A stretch of 64,000 nucleotides of DNA from Anodontia alba (taxonomy: Eukaryota; Mollusca; Bivalvia; Lucinida; Lucinidae). The stretch lies in contig OZ024831.1 in the NCBI GenBank assembly GCA_964016985.1, positions 22,124,609 to 22,188,608 of the forward strand. The letters are read 5' to 3'. The position numbers and the translations under genes are program-made. Of this stretch, positions 54,141 to 63,735 are shown in pieces. The notes beneath the pieces were generated by a model. That model was not told the DNA's origin and ran no database searches. It saw only the letters and a list, made by a program, of their open reading frames with translations. The first letter of the stretch is position 1. Every line of letters begins with the position of its first letter.

Positions 54141-54354
54141 TTAACCCTTAAAGTGCTGAGCACAACTGCAGCAGATGACATTTTGATTTTTTTAATTCTA
54201 TTTTTCAGAGAAAATAAGACTTGGCATTTCATGTGAATTGTCTGCTAGGCAGATGAGTCACATGAAATTCCAAGTCTTATTTTCTCTGAAAAAGTGATGA
54301 AAAAAAGTTTAGAATGTTATCTGCTGCAGTCTTGCTTAGCACCTTTAGGGTTAA
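54141..54354 (+). mobile_element. Family F MITE, complete, TTAA-flanked
   Basis: TTAACCCTTAAAGTGCTGAG to CTTAGCACCTTTAGGGTTAA. Stem AAATAAGACTTGGCATTTCA with complement. A decayed G follows at 54355-54500. Confidence 0.9.
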
Positions 54355-54798
54355 TGTCAGATGACATTTTTTTAATATTTTTCTAGAAATACAGGATTTG
54401 ACATTTGCTTCCACTTTTCTTCAAAAGACACAGTTTGAGTTAAATTTCAGCAGTATTTTCTAGGGAAATATATTGCTTATTTGTCGTCTGCTCCTTTCGA
54501 TAAAAGTACTAGAGGTTGATATAACATATGCTCCTTTGTGTGTTTCTCTATTTTGAAAAAAAAAAAAAAAAAAAAAAATGGAAAAGCTGCTGCTCGGAAA
54601 GAAGAAAAACCTAATGGAACATAAATGCGTAAACAGAATCGGATTATAAAAATATTCAGGGTTCTAGATGAGTTGTTATTTTGAACATAAATTATTGATA
54701 TTTTTTTTTATTTCTCCATGAAATCATGGAGTTTTCATGTTGTACCTCAAAAGGATGGCCCACATTTTTTTCATGGAGATGTAAGAAATAAATTCATC

Positions 54799-55062
54799 TT
54801 AATCCTTAAAGTACCAGTAATGACTTCAGCAAATGACTGCTTAATTTTTTTTTCTGAGAAAATAAGGTTTGACATTGCATGTGCATTGTCTGCGTGCATT
54901 TTCTGCAGAGCGGACAATTCACATGGAATGTCAAGCCTTATTTTCTCAAAAAAAAAAAAAAAAAAAAAAAATTGGACTAAAGCCTCTTCACAGGAAGAAC
55001 AAGACATTAAAAATGTTTAAAAATGTAGTCTGCTACAAGTTGAATGACACATTAAGGATTAA
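54799..55062 (+). mobile_element. Family F MITE, TTAA-flanked, with poly-A
   Basis: TTAATCCTTAAAGTACCAGT to TGACACATTAAGGATTAA. Stem AAATAAGGTTTGACATTGCA with complement, then A20-plus. Confidence 0.85.
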
Positions 55063-55126
55063 TACACCATTGACCTGGGCCCTGAAACAATGTGATATCA
55101 AGTTATTTAACCATAAGCTTAATACA

Positions 55127-55560
55127 GCTCTAGATAAGACTTTTTCTACCAAACAGTACTGATAGTTTTTCATTTAATTTTCTGTAAAAAAACCTGGGCC
55201 CAGATGTTCAAAGCTAACGATGTCATTAGTTAAGGATTCGTTAAAATTTACATCAAGTGATACGCAAATATGCTGAAATTTTTTGCTGAAAAAATGTGAG
55301 TAGCTTTTGCAGTGCAAAAGCTACTCACATTTTTTCAGCAAAAAATATCAGAATATTATATATTGAACCCGCTAAAACAGTTCATGAAATGACCCTTAAT
55401 GAGCTCGTTAAGCTAATGATGCTTTGAACAATGGGCCCTGTTTTGTGGGTACTCATGAGAATTGCCTCATCAGCCATTCTGATGAGTATCACACATTGTA
55501 TGTTGTTTTTTTTGTGGAGAAAGGAGAAAAAGCATCTGAATACCCCTCTAGAGCTATGGC
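55127..55560 (+). mobile_element. H MITE with nested MITE I
   Basis: H begins CAGCTCTAGATAAGAC, resumes TTTTGTGGGTACTCATGAGA and ends CCTCTAGAGCTATGG. I is at 55197-55437. Confidence 0.82.
55197..55437. mobile_element. Family I MITE, CTG target duplication
   Basis: GGCCCAGATGTTCAAAGC to GCTTTGAACAATGGGCC, flanked by CTG (55194-55196, 55438-55440). The central palindrome GAGTAGCTTTTGCA is complete. Confidence 0.9.
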
Positions 55561-56204
55561 TTTATATACATTATATTGTTTTCTTTATATCTGTATAGAC
55601 TTGTTTTTTATCATCATCACGTGTTAACTGTTTCATCAGTAAATTTTTTTATGCCATGTACAGTGTAGTCGGACCAGGCTTCTTTTTTTTTTTTTTTTTT
55701 CATTTTTATTGACGAATTCTAAATTCTTTCATTTCTTTTTTTTTATTGGAAAAGTTTTAACACAGGTTTTACCCTTTTGAATGGTGAAAATTTAGTCCTG
55801 ATTTAAATTTAGGTAATAGATCTAGATGATCATACAGATATTTTTTATTTTTAGTTTTTTAAAAGTTGAAAAAGGACTTAAAAATAAGTATTTTTGGTAT
55901 TTGTTTGTTGCATCATTAAAGTTGTAAACAGCAGCAAAACCAAAAAAAATTGATTAAACCTGGTTCACCATAATGTTTCATTTGACCCAGAAAATTTGAA
56001 TAAACAGCTTAATCTTTAAATCACTGAATTTAGATGTAATTTGTGAAATTTAGCTTATTTTTGGAAGAGAAAAAATGCGGCTTGAGAATTATTGTTTGTA
56101 TAGGAGAGGTTTCAGATGAAGACAGGAGCTGTATAATCTTGCCCACTTCTGTTCTGATCCCTTCTTTTATTGTTGACAATGTATATTATGCATTGACAGT
56201 TCTG

Positions 56205-56210
56205 AATAAA
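56205..56210 (+). terminator. Candidate distal polyadenylation signal AATAAA
   Basis: TCTGAATAAATGTG follows a non-repeat, AT-rich stretch downstream of APP. A proximal alternative is AATAAA at 53776-53781. Confidence 0.35.
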
Positions 56211-56329
56211 TGTGTTTAAATCAAACAAAGTCTCAAGCCCATTTTTTTTTTCTCAGGAATTGGTTGACAGCTAATTTCATGGTAAGTGTATTAAGAATTA
56301 TTATTGCATAAAAAGCAGTGTCGCACGTT

Positions 56330-56760
56330 ATTAACAGCTGTGCATTAACCGGCGAAAAGCTGTGTATTAACAAGGCAATTCACGCACTGTTAATGCACAG
56401 CTACACAACTTTCAGTATGATTGTACCGGGGCCACAGATTTACTGCCGTTCCGGGATGTGTACTGCCCAGCCCTAGAATGAGCATAGTCTGGGGAAATTA
56501 CATTAGCGAGACATCGGTGAAAAGGCGAAACAAAATAGTGCAAGAAATAACGATAAATGTAGCAAATGTATTCAGTTTTTATGCAATAATAGCGATCGAA
56601 CATGGTTTTTCAATGCATTAACATTCACCGGGTTCCTTGGGAGGTGTTGAAAACCGTGGCCTTCGGCCTCGGGTTTTCAACACCTCTCATGGGACCTGGC
56701 GAATGTTAATGCATGAAAGCCATGTTTGATCCCTATATTAACCTGTAGCTTGCATTTCTT
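56330..56760. repeat. Element with two hairpins around GTGCATTAAC and GGTGTTGAAAACC
   Basis: 56338-56403 pairs AACAGCTGTGCATTAAC with GTTAATGCACAGCT. 56612-56716 is a long hairpin (TGCATTAACATTC arms, GGTGTTGAAAAC/GTTTTCAACACC, tip GGCCTTCGGCC). No second copy in the window. Confidence 0.7.
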
Positions 56761-56799
56761 ATGAGGCAATTTAAATGATGTGCCAGTACTTCTTTTCAC

Positions 56800-57125
56800 G
56801 AGTGGTTAGAGCATTTAACTTATGCTGAAGTTTGTGGGCTTCGACCTTGTTCAGACCATCTATTGAAAAACTTCTCTGCTCATAGCCTTTGACATACAGG
56901 TTGATGGAAAGCGTGGGCCTAGGAGGCCCAAGATGACATGGAAACAGCTGACAGAGAGGGATTGCAGAGAGTGGAAGCTCTCAGCCATCAACCCTCATGA
57001 TAGACATACCTGGAGATCTGGTGTGAGGTCTGCCATGCGTGCAGCAAACCAGCTGTCTGGAAGGGGGCCCACTGGTGTGGATGTTGCCCCTGTACCTGCA
57101 CGTTAATCAAAAATCTGATTATGAT
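56800..57125 (+). pseudogene. tRNA-like head joined to a non-LTR reverse transcriptase 3' end
   Basis: 56806-56870 has an A-box-like GTGGTTAGAGCATTT and a B-box-like GTGGGCTTCGACC. From 56885 the + frame reads AFDIQVDGKRGPRRPKMTWK, then later PTGVDVAPVPAR and a stop at 57104-57106. GRPKMTWKQL-type sequence is typical of the C-terminus of non-LTR ORF2 proteins. The tail is AATCAAAAATCTGATTATG. The RT catalytic part is absent: a 5'-truncated LINE, or a SINE with a LINE 3' end. Confidence 0.75.
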
Positions 57126-57476
57126 GATATGATGCTCACTCAGCAGTGAATGGTTATCCTTCAGGGGAAGGTTGAAAGGCAGCAAAAGGAGAGGGCTGGG
57201 CTCTGCCTTTTATATGATGTTCCCTAGCAACAGTGGGCTCAACACCCATTGCCCTGTGGACACAAGCTATCACACTCCTTTACCACTGACTCAGTAAAGA
57301 AGCAACCACATTGGCTGGCATGTCTTTGGTGACAGCAAAAGATTTAAGACAACCATTCTCAGAATTTAATTAATTTATTAGCCTGGTTGCAGTAAAACGT
57401 CCTTGGGCAGGAGTGCAGTGAGTAGACTAATTTAGCAACTTCACTACTTCATTGATTAAACTTAAGCTTACAGAGC
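57126..57476. other. No feature recognised
   Basis: Somewhat more GC-rich than its surroundings, unassigned. Confidence 0.45.
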
Positions 57477-57669
57477 TCAACCTTTACCTCTCTTTGGGCT
57501 AATTCAGCAGATGACAGTTTGATAATATTGTTCTTATTCTTTGACATATCATGCAAATTGCCTCCTTTGGAGACAATCTGCATGAAATGCCAAAGCCTAT
57601 TTTCTGGGAAAAATAAAAAAAAATATTTCAAAATGTCTTGAAATTTTTATTCAGCATGCTAAGCATTAA
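57477..57669 (+). mobile_element. Family G MITE
   Basis: TCAACCTTTACCTCTCTTTG to CAGCATGCTAAGCATTAA. Confidence 0.8.
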
Positions 57670-57676
57670 AGAAAAG

Positions 57677-57890
57677 TTAACCCTTGTCCTGCTGAACCCA
57701 GATTAGTCCTGTTTTTGCAAACAGTGTAGTTCCAGATCAGTTGGCTTCTGAAGAAGCCAACTGATCTGGATCTGCACTGTTTGTCATCAAGTATGTAAAT
57801 TTGTATCAACAACCTGGATATAGTAATCTGATTGGCTGAAAATTAGAAGTGGGTGTGGTATCTTAATTTATTCAGCATGACAAGGGTTAA
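57677..57890 (+). mobile_element. Family A MITE, complete
   Basis: TTAACCCTTGTCCTGCTGAA to GCATGACAAGGGTTAA, 214 bp; lies 7 bp after the G copy. Confidence 0.93.
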
Positions 57891-58346
57891 GTTTGGAAGC
57901 AGTGAATGGTAATACCATGTTTACTCAATAATGTGCACTGCAGGGCTCTAAGAATTGTATTTACTCAAATATTTAGATAAAAGCCAACCATACTTAGCCT
58001 AAATGTTCACCATTTCAACTGGACTACCTGGTAATGTGTTCTAAAAAGTACTGACTGAATCCCAAACAGTGCACACCTGATCAGAGTGCTTCTTTTACCA
58101 TTCTAGTTGCTCAGGTATGTCTTTAGGAATATTTATGGTAAGTGTGGTAAGAAAATTATGTCTGAATGCACATTACAGTTTACTTGGAGCCCTGTCAAGG
58201 AACATTTTCTGATGTGCAATTTCATTGAGATTCCTCCTGTCCTTATCATGCTTTTACAAAAAAAAATTGGAAGTGTACAAGAAAATCCAGAAGCAGACCA
58301 AATCAGTTCCAGACATGCAAATGTTTATCCTAAACTGTGGAAAATA

Positions 58347-58680
58347 ATCACACATCCAGATAAGAGGGGTCTCCAGATATAACCTTTAAATTTTCTGCAT
58401 AATTTATGTTTTTGTGAAGAAATAAAGAAAATACAGTAAAACCTGTGTAAGAGAGCCACCTTCGAGACTGACTTTAAATAGTGGTTGATGTGGAAAAAGT
58501 TGTCTGTCTTATAAAGGTACATGTCATGTAATTTTGCTAGCAAATTTACATGACATGTACCTTTATAAGACAACCACCTTTCCACATCAACCACTATGGT
58601 CAATTTCAAAGGTGGCTGTCTTACACAGGTTTTACTGTATATATCTGGCTACTCATTATATATACAGCTCTTGTTGTAAT
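58347..58680 (+). mobile_element. H MITE with nested Q element
   Basis: H fragments CATCCAGATAAGAGGGGTCT and ATCTGGCTACTCATTATATA flank Q at 58434-58637. Confidence 0.7.
58434..58637. mobile_element. Family Q palindromic MITE, TA target duplication
   Basis: CAGTAAAACCTGTGTAAGAG to TCTTACACAGGTTTTACTG, flanked by TA. Arms run nearly to the middle (TACATGTCATGTAA/TTACATGACATGTA), making an almost complete foldback. Confidence 0.9.
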
Positions 58681-58871
58681 CCATTTTTACACTTGTATAT
58701 GCCTGCATTCTGAGATAAAAAACGAACAACAAACAATTACTGACTTGAGACTCAAGATATATTTTAGTATTAAAGGCAGACTCCTCTTTATCCAGCAAAG
58801 CTCCAAAGGTTATAATTTGAGGTAATACTTGCTGCTTTTACACAAACATATTTTGTGGGTACTCACTGAAA

Positions 58872-59386
58872 TTACGTACATCCAGATAAACACTCTTTAT
58901 CAACCAAAAAGTGTTCACATTTTCTTACTTCTCGGTAAGGCACTCTCAGAAGTGCCTCGTTAAGGCACTTCAAATAAATACCCACAACATATGTGTCTGT
59001 TAAAAGTCAAGAAAACTACAGTTGACTCTTCTCTTGTTAACAAATCTCGAGTTTGCTTCTTGAATAACTACTTATATTGAAGTGAAAATCTGGTCCCTGT
59101 TTTAACATGGAAATCTAACAACAGGTAACAAAATATTGTGGAAAAGAGGAGAAACTGCACCCAAAAAGGAGCAATTTCTCCTCTTTTCCACAATATTTTC
59201 AATATATAACTTCAGGAGTCAAATTACATATTCATTTGTTAAAAGTGGTTTGATTTTTTTCCCCAATTCTGCAAATCTAATATGTAAAGATACGGATACC
59301 TGGAAGTATTTCAGAGTCCCTTGGACTTAAAAGATAATGAGAGTCGACTGTATTTATTTGGCTACTTCTCATACCTGGAGCTAGGA
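58872..59386 (+). mobile_element. H MITE with nested P element
   Basis: The H parts ACATCCAGATAAACACTC and ATTTGGCTACTTCTCATACC flank P (59019-59350; CAGTTGACTCTTCTCTTGTT to GAGAGTCGACTG, TA on both sides). Confidence 0.8.
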
Positions 59387-59818
59387 GTTAGTTGGCAGGA
59401 TAATTCAAGTGGTTCTCCACAACAATATTCTGTGCAAAAAGAAATGGGGATCTCATTACAATCTCAACAGATCATTTTTTATTTTATCTGGAGCCTTGAT
59501 CCAATTTGGGTTAATCTTTTGCATGTCTGAGAATCTCCGCTCTGTTACATTTGTCCTGAGCCACATTCCATAAAAGGGAGACAATAAAACCACTGCTGAT
59601 TGTAGACAAATTCTGTACCGGAGGTCCAGTCAGTTGCTTTCATACCATGTTTGTACAGCAAGTTTTTTTTGTTTCTTCAGACAAAAAATGATTTTTTTTA
59701 CACAAAACTAAAAACAAAGTATGTTCTGGGATCTGTTGATTGTAACGAGATCCCTGTATATTCTTTGGAGAAAGAATAAAAATTTGTCCTCCTTTGCTGA
59801 GTAATCTTTAATAATCTG
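59387..59818. other. No feature recognised
   Basis: AT-rich, unassigned. Confidence 0.5.
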
Positions 59819-60050
59819 GGCTGGTTCAAAGCATCGTTAGCTTAACAAACTCATGAGTGGTCAAAATGTTAACTGCTCTAGTAAGTACAATATCTAATTC
59901 ACAGGTATTTTTGCTGAAAAAATGTGGGTAGCTTATGCAAAAGCTACTCACATTTTTTCAGCAAAAATATTAGTGTATATGCCATATTTAATGATCAAAG
60001 TTTTAACGATACGTTAATTAACGACATCATTAGTTTAGAACAACTGGGCC
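59819..60050. mobile_element. Family I MITE, CTG target duplication
   Basis: GGCTGGTTCAAAGCATCG (4-bp deletion in the left end) to AGAACAACTGGGCC. CTG flanks at 59816-59818 and 60051-60053. Confidence 0.85.
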
Positions 60051-60123
60051 CTGGAGCTATTCATCTGTGTTACACAAGTGAGGAAACAATACTGGTGTAC
60101 AAAGATAATCTTGGCAATATAAA

Positions 60124-60290
60124 TTAACCCTTTCATCCTTGAGTTTCTAAAGCAGACTCTTTCATCTTGGAATCTAGTCAGAACCATTGTTCGTCAAAAA
60201 TTAAAACAGAATAACAAACAGTGTAGATCCTGATGAGATGGCTCATTAGGATTTACAATGTTTGCACAAACATTATTTTTGTCTCCCGGG
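60124..60290 (+). mobile_element. Family T MITE, right end eroded
   Basis: TTAACCCTTTCATCCTTGAG, core AACAAACAGTGTAGATCCTG to AGGATTTACAATGTTTGC. Confidence 0.65.
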
Positions 60291-60588
60291 CTAAAAGCGA
60301 ATTCTAGAAGACACTATGTGCAAATTTTAATACCCTTTTAGGGTAGTTTTGACACAGATTTGTCTTATGGGTATGAAATTAGACAGCCAGTTTTCAAAAA
60401 TGTCTAATTCCCGAGGGTAATTCCGCCAAACCAACTCTGGGGGAAAACACTGATAGGTTATAATACAGCGAATGTGATCAAAGCAGCTTTATCAGAAATA
60501 TTGCACATAACTGTTTTACTCCTAAATGTCTAAAATGGACTGAACCATGTGTACATGTCTGAACTTGGCAATGTACTATGAAAAGGAG
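60291..60588. other. No feature recognised
   Basis: Unassigned. Confidence 0.5.
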
Positions 60589-60808
60589 TACCGTATTTAC
60601 CATATGTATTCGGACAGACAGGCCTGAGCAAACAGTATAGACCCAGATGAGACGCCGCAGAATGCGGCGTCTCATCTGGGTCTACACTGTTTGCCACTCA
60701 TCCAGCAGTTTTTAGACACAACATCGGGTAGTGAATTGTACTGGTTCAAATTTTAGAACATATATGGTTAGGAGTTGAGGTGTCCGAATACTTAGGGTAA
60801 ATACGGTA
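60589..60808 (+). mobile_element. Family B MITE, complete, best preserved
   Basis: TACCGTATTTACCATATGTA to CCGAATACTTAGGGTAAATA and CGGTA. The core AGACCCAGATGAGACGCCGC is a perfect palindrome with AATGCGGCGTCTCATC. Confidence 0.92.
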
Positions 60809-61180
60809 TGCGTAAAAAATCCTAAAACAAGAAGCCGTAAAGATGCTAATGAGATGGTTCATAATGTACTATCCAAAAGAATCAAGACAGTTTCCACTGA
60901 TTTATTGTTAGACTATGAAAGAGTTAACCAAGGTAACTATCATAAAGCTGATCCTTAATTGGTAACACTAATAATGCTTATTTCAGTAATTGATAACAAT
61001 GACAAGTTCACAAATTCATACACAATGATAAGATTACCTATTAACAATGATAAGATAGTACAAGATCTACAGTAGTAAGTCTTTCTAAAACAATGAAAAA
61101 AAAAAATTATATATATATTTTCTTGAAATGGTCTGATGGCAACTGACAATAACTGATTTGTGATGTTTCTTTATTTATAC
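60809..61180. other. No feature recognised
   Basis: AT-rich, unassigned. Confidence 0.5.
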
Positions 61181-61621
61181 TACTTTAATAACCCTAAGTA
61201 TTGGGACAGATAGGCCTTTGCAAACAGTGTAGACCCAGATCAGATGCCACAGAATGTGGCATCTGATCAGGGTCTACACTGTTTGCCCCTTGTCCAGCAA
61301 TACTTCTAACCCATTGTAGTCGAGACACCCCTAAACGGGTAATTGGTAAACAGTTCAGACCCAGATCAGACGCCGCAGAATGCGGCGTCTGATCAGGGTC
61401 CCCACTGTTTGCAAAGAGTTTAGCCTTTTTTCTACAGGAATATCTAAATCTCATAGCCAGACATACCTAAAATTGAAATTGGACTCTTCCCATATATATA
61501 GTGTGGGAGATTCTATACAGTATACAATGGGTTAAACACATCAACAGGAAGTGAAACAAGACTTTTACAAATTAGTATGGTAATGAGTTACAGTGTCCCA
61601 ATATTTAGTGTAAATATGGTA
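61181..61621 (+). mobile_element. Family B MITE with nested family C MITE
   Basis: B: TAATAACCCTAAGTATTGGG to GTGTCCCAATATTTAGTGTA. Family C (61306-61535, CTAACCCATTGTAGTCGAG to ATACAATGGGTTAA) interrupts the stretch after the B core. Both carry the shared core, so the unit contains it twice. Confidence 0.9.
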
Positions 61622-61807
61622 GATATTCAGTGTTGTGACTCGAGCTGTGTTATCAACAAGTAATCTCATCTGTGTTCAATGTGTTGCTGTAACTCATGTC
61701 TTTTTTTAATAAATAAACTTGTACACTTCACACACATCTGTGTTTTCTTGTCTCTCAAAATCCATAGATGATCTTTGTACCTTATAAATTCTTACCGTAA
61801 TTATACC

Positions 61808-61990
61808 CCCAGCATACGAAGTTATCCGAGGGTCCTGCATTCGAGCCCTGGCACGGCTATACGTTTTTCACACCCTGTGACATTTGTAGACCAGGGTGCT
61901 CCAGGACCAGTTCTGGTAGCATGAAAAGTATGAAAATTAGTCTCTTGGCCAGTCTAGAGAGGACTTAGAGATGTGGGACGAAGTAGGGTC
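61808..61990 (+). mobile_element. Possible SINE
   Basis: B-box-like GCATTCGAGCCCTGG preceded by a plausible tRNA-like head, then GACCAGGGTGCTCCAGGACC. No second copy here. Confidence 0.35.
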
Positions 61991-62090
61991 TTGTGACATT
62001 GCTGCAATAAATGCTTTCAAGTTATTTTTAAACCACCTTCTGTCTATTATTGAACAATTATTAAAGTATTTTAAAAATTTTGATCAGACA

Positions 62091-62488
62091 AATCTGCAAT
62101 GTCTGGCTGCAAGACATTGTCTCCACCAGGTCCAATGAGCTACTTGTGCAGCTTGGCATTGAGGATCTGGACCTCATTCTGAAGGAGAGAAGACTGATGG
62201 TATGGACATGTGGAATGCTCCAATGGTGCAGTCAAGACAGCCTTTGACATACAGATTGATGGGAAGTGTGGGCTTGGGAGGCCCAAGATGACATGGAAAC
62301 AGCTGACAGAGAGGGATTGCAGAGAATGGAAGCTCTCGGCTATCAACCCTCATGATAGACATACCTGGAGATCTGGTGTGAGATCTGCCATGCATGCAGC
62401 AAGCCAGCTATCTGGAAGGGGGCCCACTGGTGTGGATGTTGCCCCTGTACCTGCACGTTAATCAAAAATCCGATTATGATGATATATA
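62091..62488 (+). pseudogene. Non-LTR retrotransposon ORF2 C-terminus, frameshifted
   Basis: NELLVQLGIEDLDLILKERR in one frame, a 1-nt shift near 62200, then HVECSNGAVKTAFDIQIDGK, GLGRPKMTWKQLTERDC and PTGVDVAPVPAR with a stop at about 62459. The 3' tail AATCAAAAATCCGATTATGA matches the copy at 56885-57125. The catalytic RT domain is absent. Confidence 0.85.
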
Positions 62489-63735
62489 TTTTGTTACTCC
62501 ATAAAAAGCTATATATAGCTATCTATATATTCTATCATGTCCTGACTGGGATTGGGTAAATAAAGGGTTAAAAAGTGGTATCATAAATGGTTTTATTATT
62601 GTTACCTCTCCCATAGATGTAAGAATGTTTTTCCCTGATGTATTATTTCACGTTATATCAACGAAACTGAAAAATCTTCCTGTCTGTCATTATATAGTGT
62701 CAACTGTATGATAACTGAAAGTAACGTAGTTGGAGTAATTGATCTGTTTTAAATATTTAGGCTTTGAATGTGTTTGAATTATTAAAAAGTGAGTCTTTCT
62801 ACAGTAATTTGAATAAATACCCCTGGTTGTTGCTATTCAAGAATCCTAAAATGACATTTTCCTGAGATGAAATTGGGTCAAAAATATTTTATTGGTCTTA
62901 AGTCAATTTTGGATGCATTTGACCATTAGTTGGAGTGTTTCTTAAATATGACAGTTCTTAAAATGGTTCTAAAATGATAGAATTGTTTAAATAATATTTA
63001 GCATAGCAAATGAATATACATGTATAAAGGAGAGAAAAAATAAACCAAACTTTGTGCCCTGTATTATTCTTGTAGAATCTGCACTGTTTACTACAATTAC
63101 CATAATATATCTAGATGAATGAGTCTTAGTATAATCCTTTGAAAATACATGCAATTTTTCCATTGAAATTGAGTGTAAGAAAACAGATGGTTGTGGGCTT
63201 GAGTCTGCAGTGTTTGTCAGCCTAGTGTATATGAATTATGAAAATATGGTACTAGAGCTGTCCTATGATTACAATATTTTTACTGAAGTCTTTCATCATT
63301 ATAATCATCCAAGCAATCAGCTTACAATTATTTGTTTGAAGTTAGGTAGAGCTACTGGTCACTTTTCTCATATCTAGTTTAAAATTTAACTTTTAAGGGC
63401 ATTAATGTGGCCCAAATGGTTATGTCTTTGTCTTATATATATCCTGATTTTTGCACTTTGCTCCTGTCCAATATTTAAGGCAAAACCTGTCCTTTATCCA
63501 AACGTAATATTTGGTAATAAATAGTAAAAAAGACCAGTTGATGACCAGGATAGCTCAGATAACTTGCCTCTTCAGTTCATGGTGCTTGCCTTTCTCGGTC
63601 AGGGGCAGGGGTTCAGGTTAAACCAGATAAATATAATTACCACCATGTCAAGCATAAACTGAATATAATATGAGCTCCTAAGCACTTTTCTTTTATTTGC
63701 GGTTCAACGTTCCAATCAACAATATTTCACAGACA
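62489..63735. other. Unassigned, one tRNA-like segment at about 63540-63640
   Basis: CAGGATAGCTCAGATAACTT resembles a SINE A-box, and GGCAGGGGTTCAGGTTAAAC a B-box. No copy elsewhere in the window. Confidence 0.35.

Larger units (their letters stand above)
51601..56225 (+). other. Probable APP 3' untranslated region (extent uncertain)
   Basis: AT-rich sequence without long ORFs follows the APP stop. It contains intruding repeats (a G MITE at 51994, D at 52494, F at 54141 and 54799, H with I at 55127). The sequence around 52700-54140 and 55620-56220 is not recognisable as a repeat. Two plausible polyadenylation signals are AATAAA at 53776 and at 56205; the latter is followed by a run typical of a 3' end. 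The distal limit is inference; the true end could be near either signal or nearer the stop. Confidence 0.4.
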
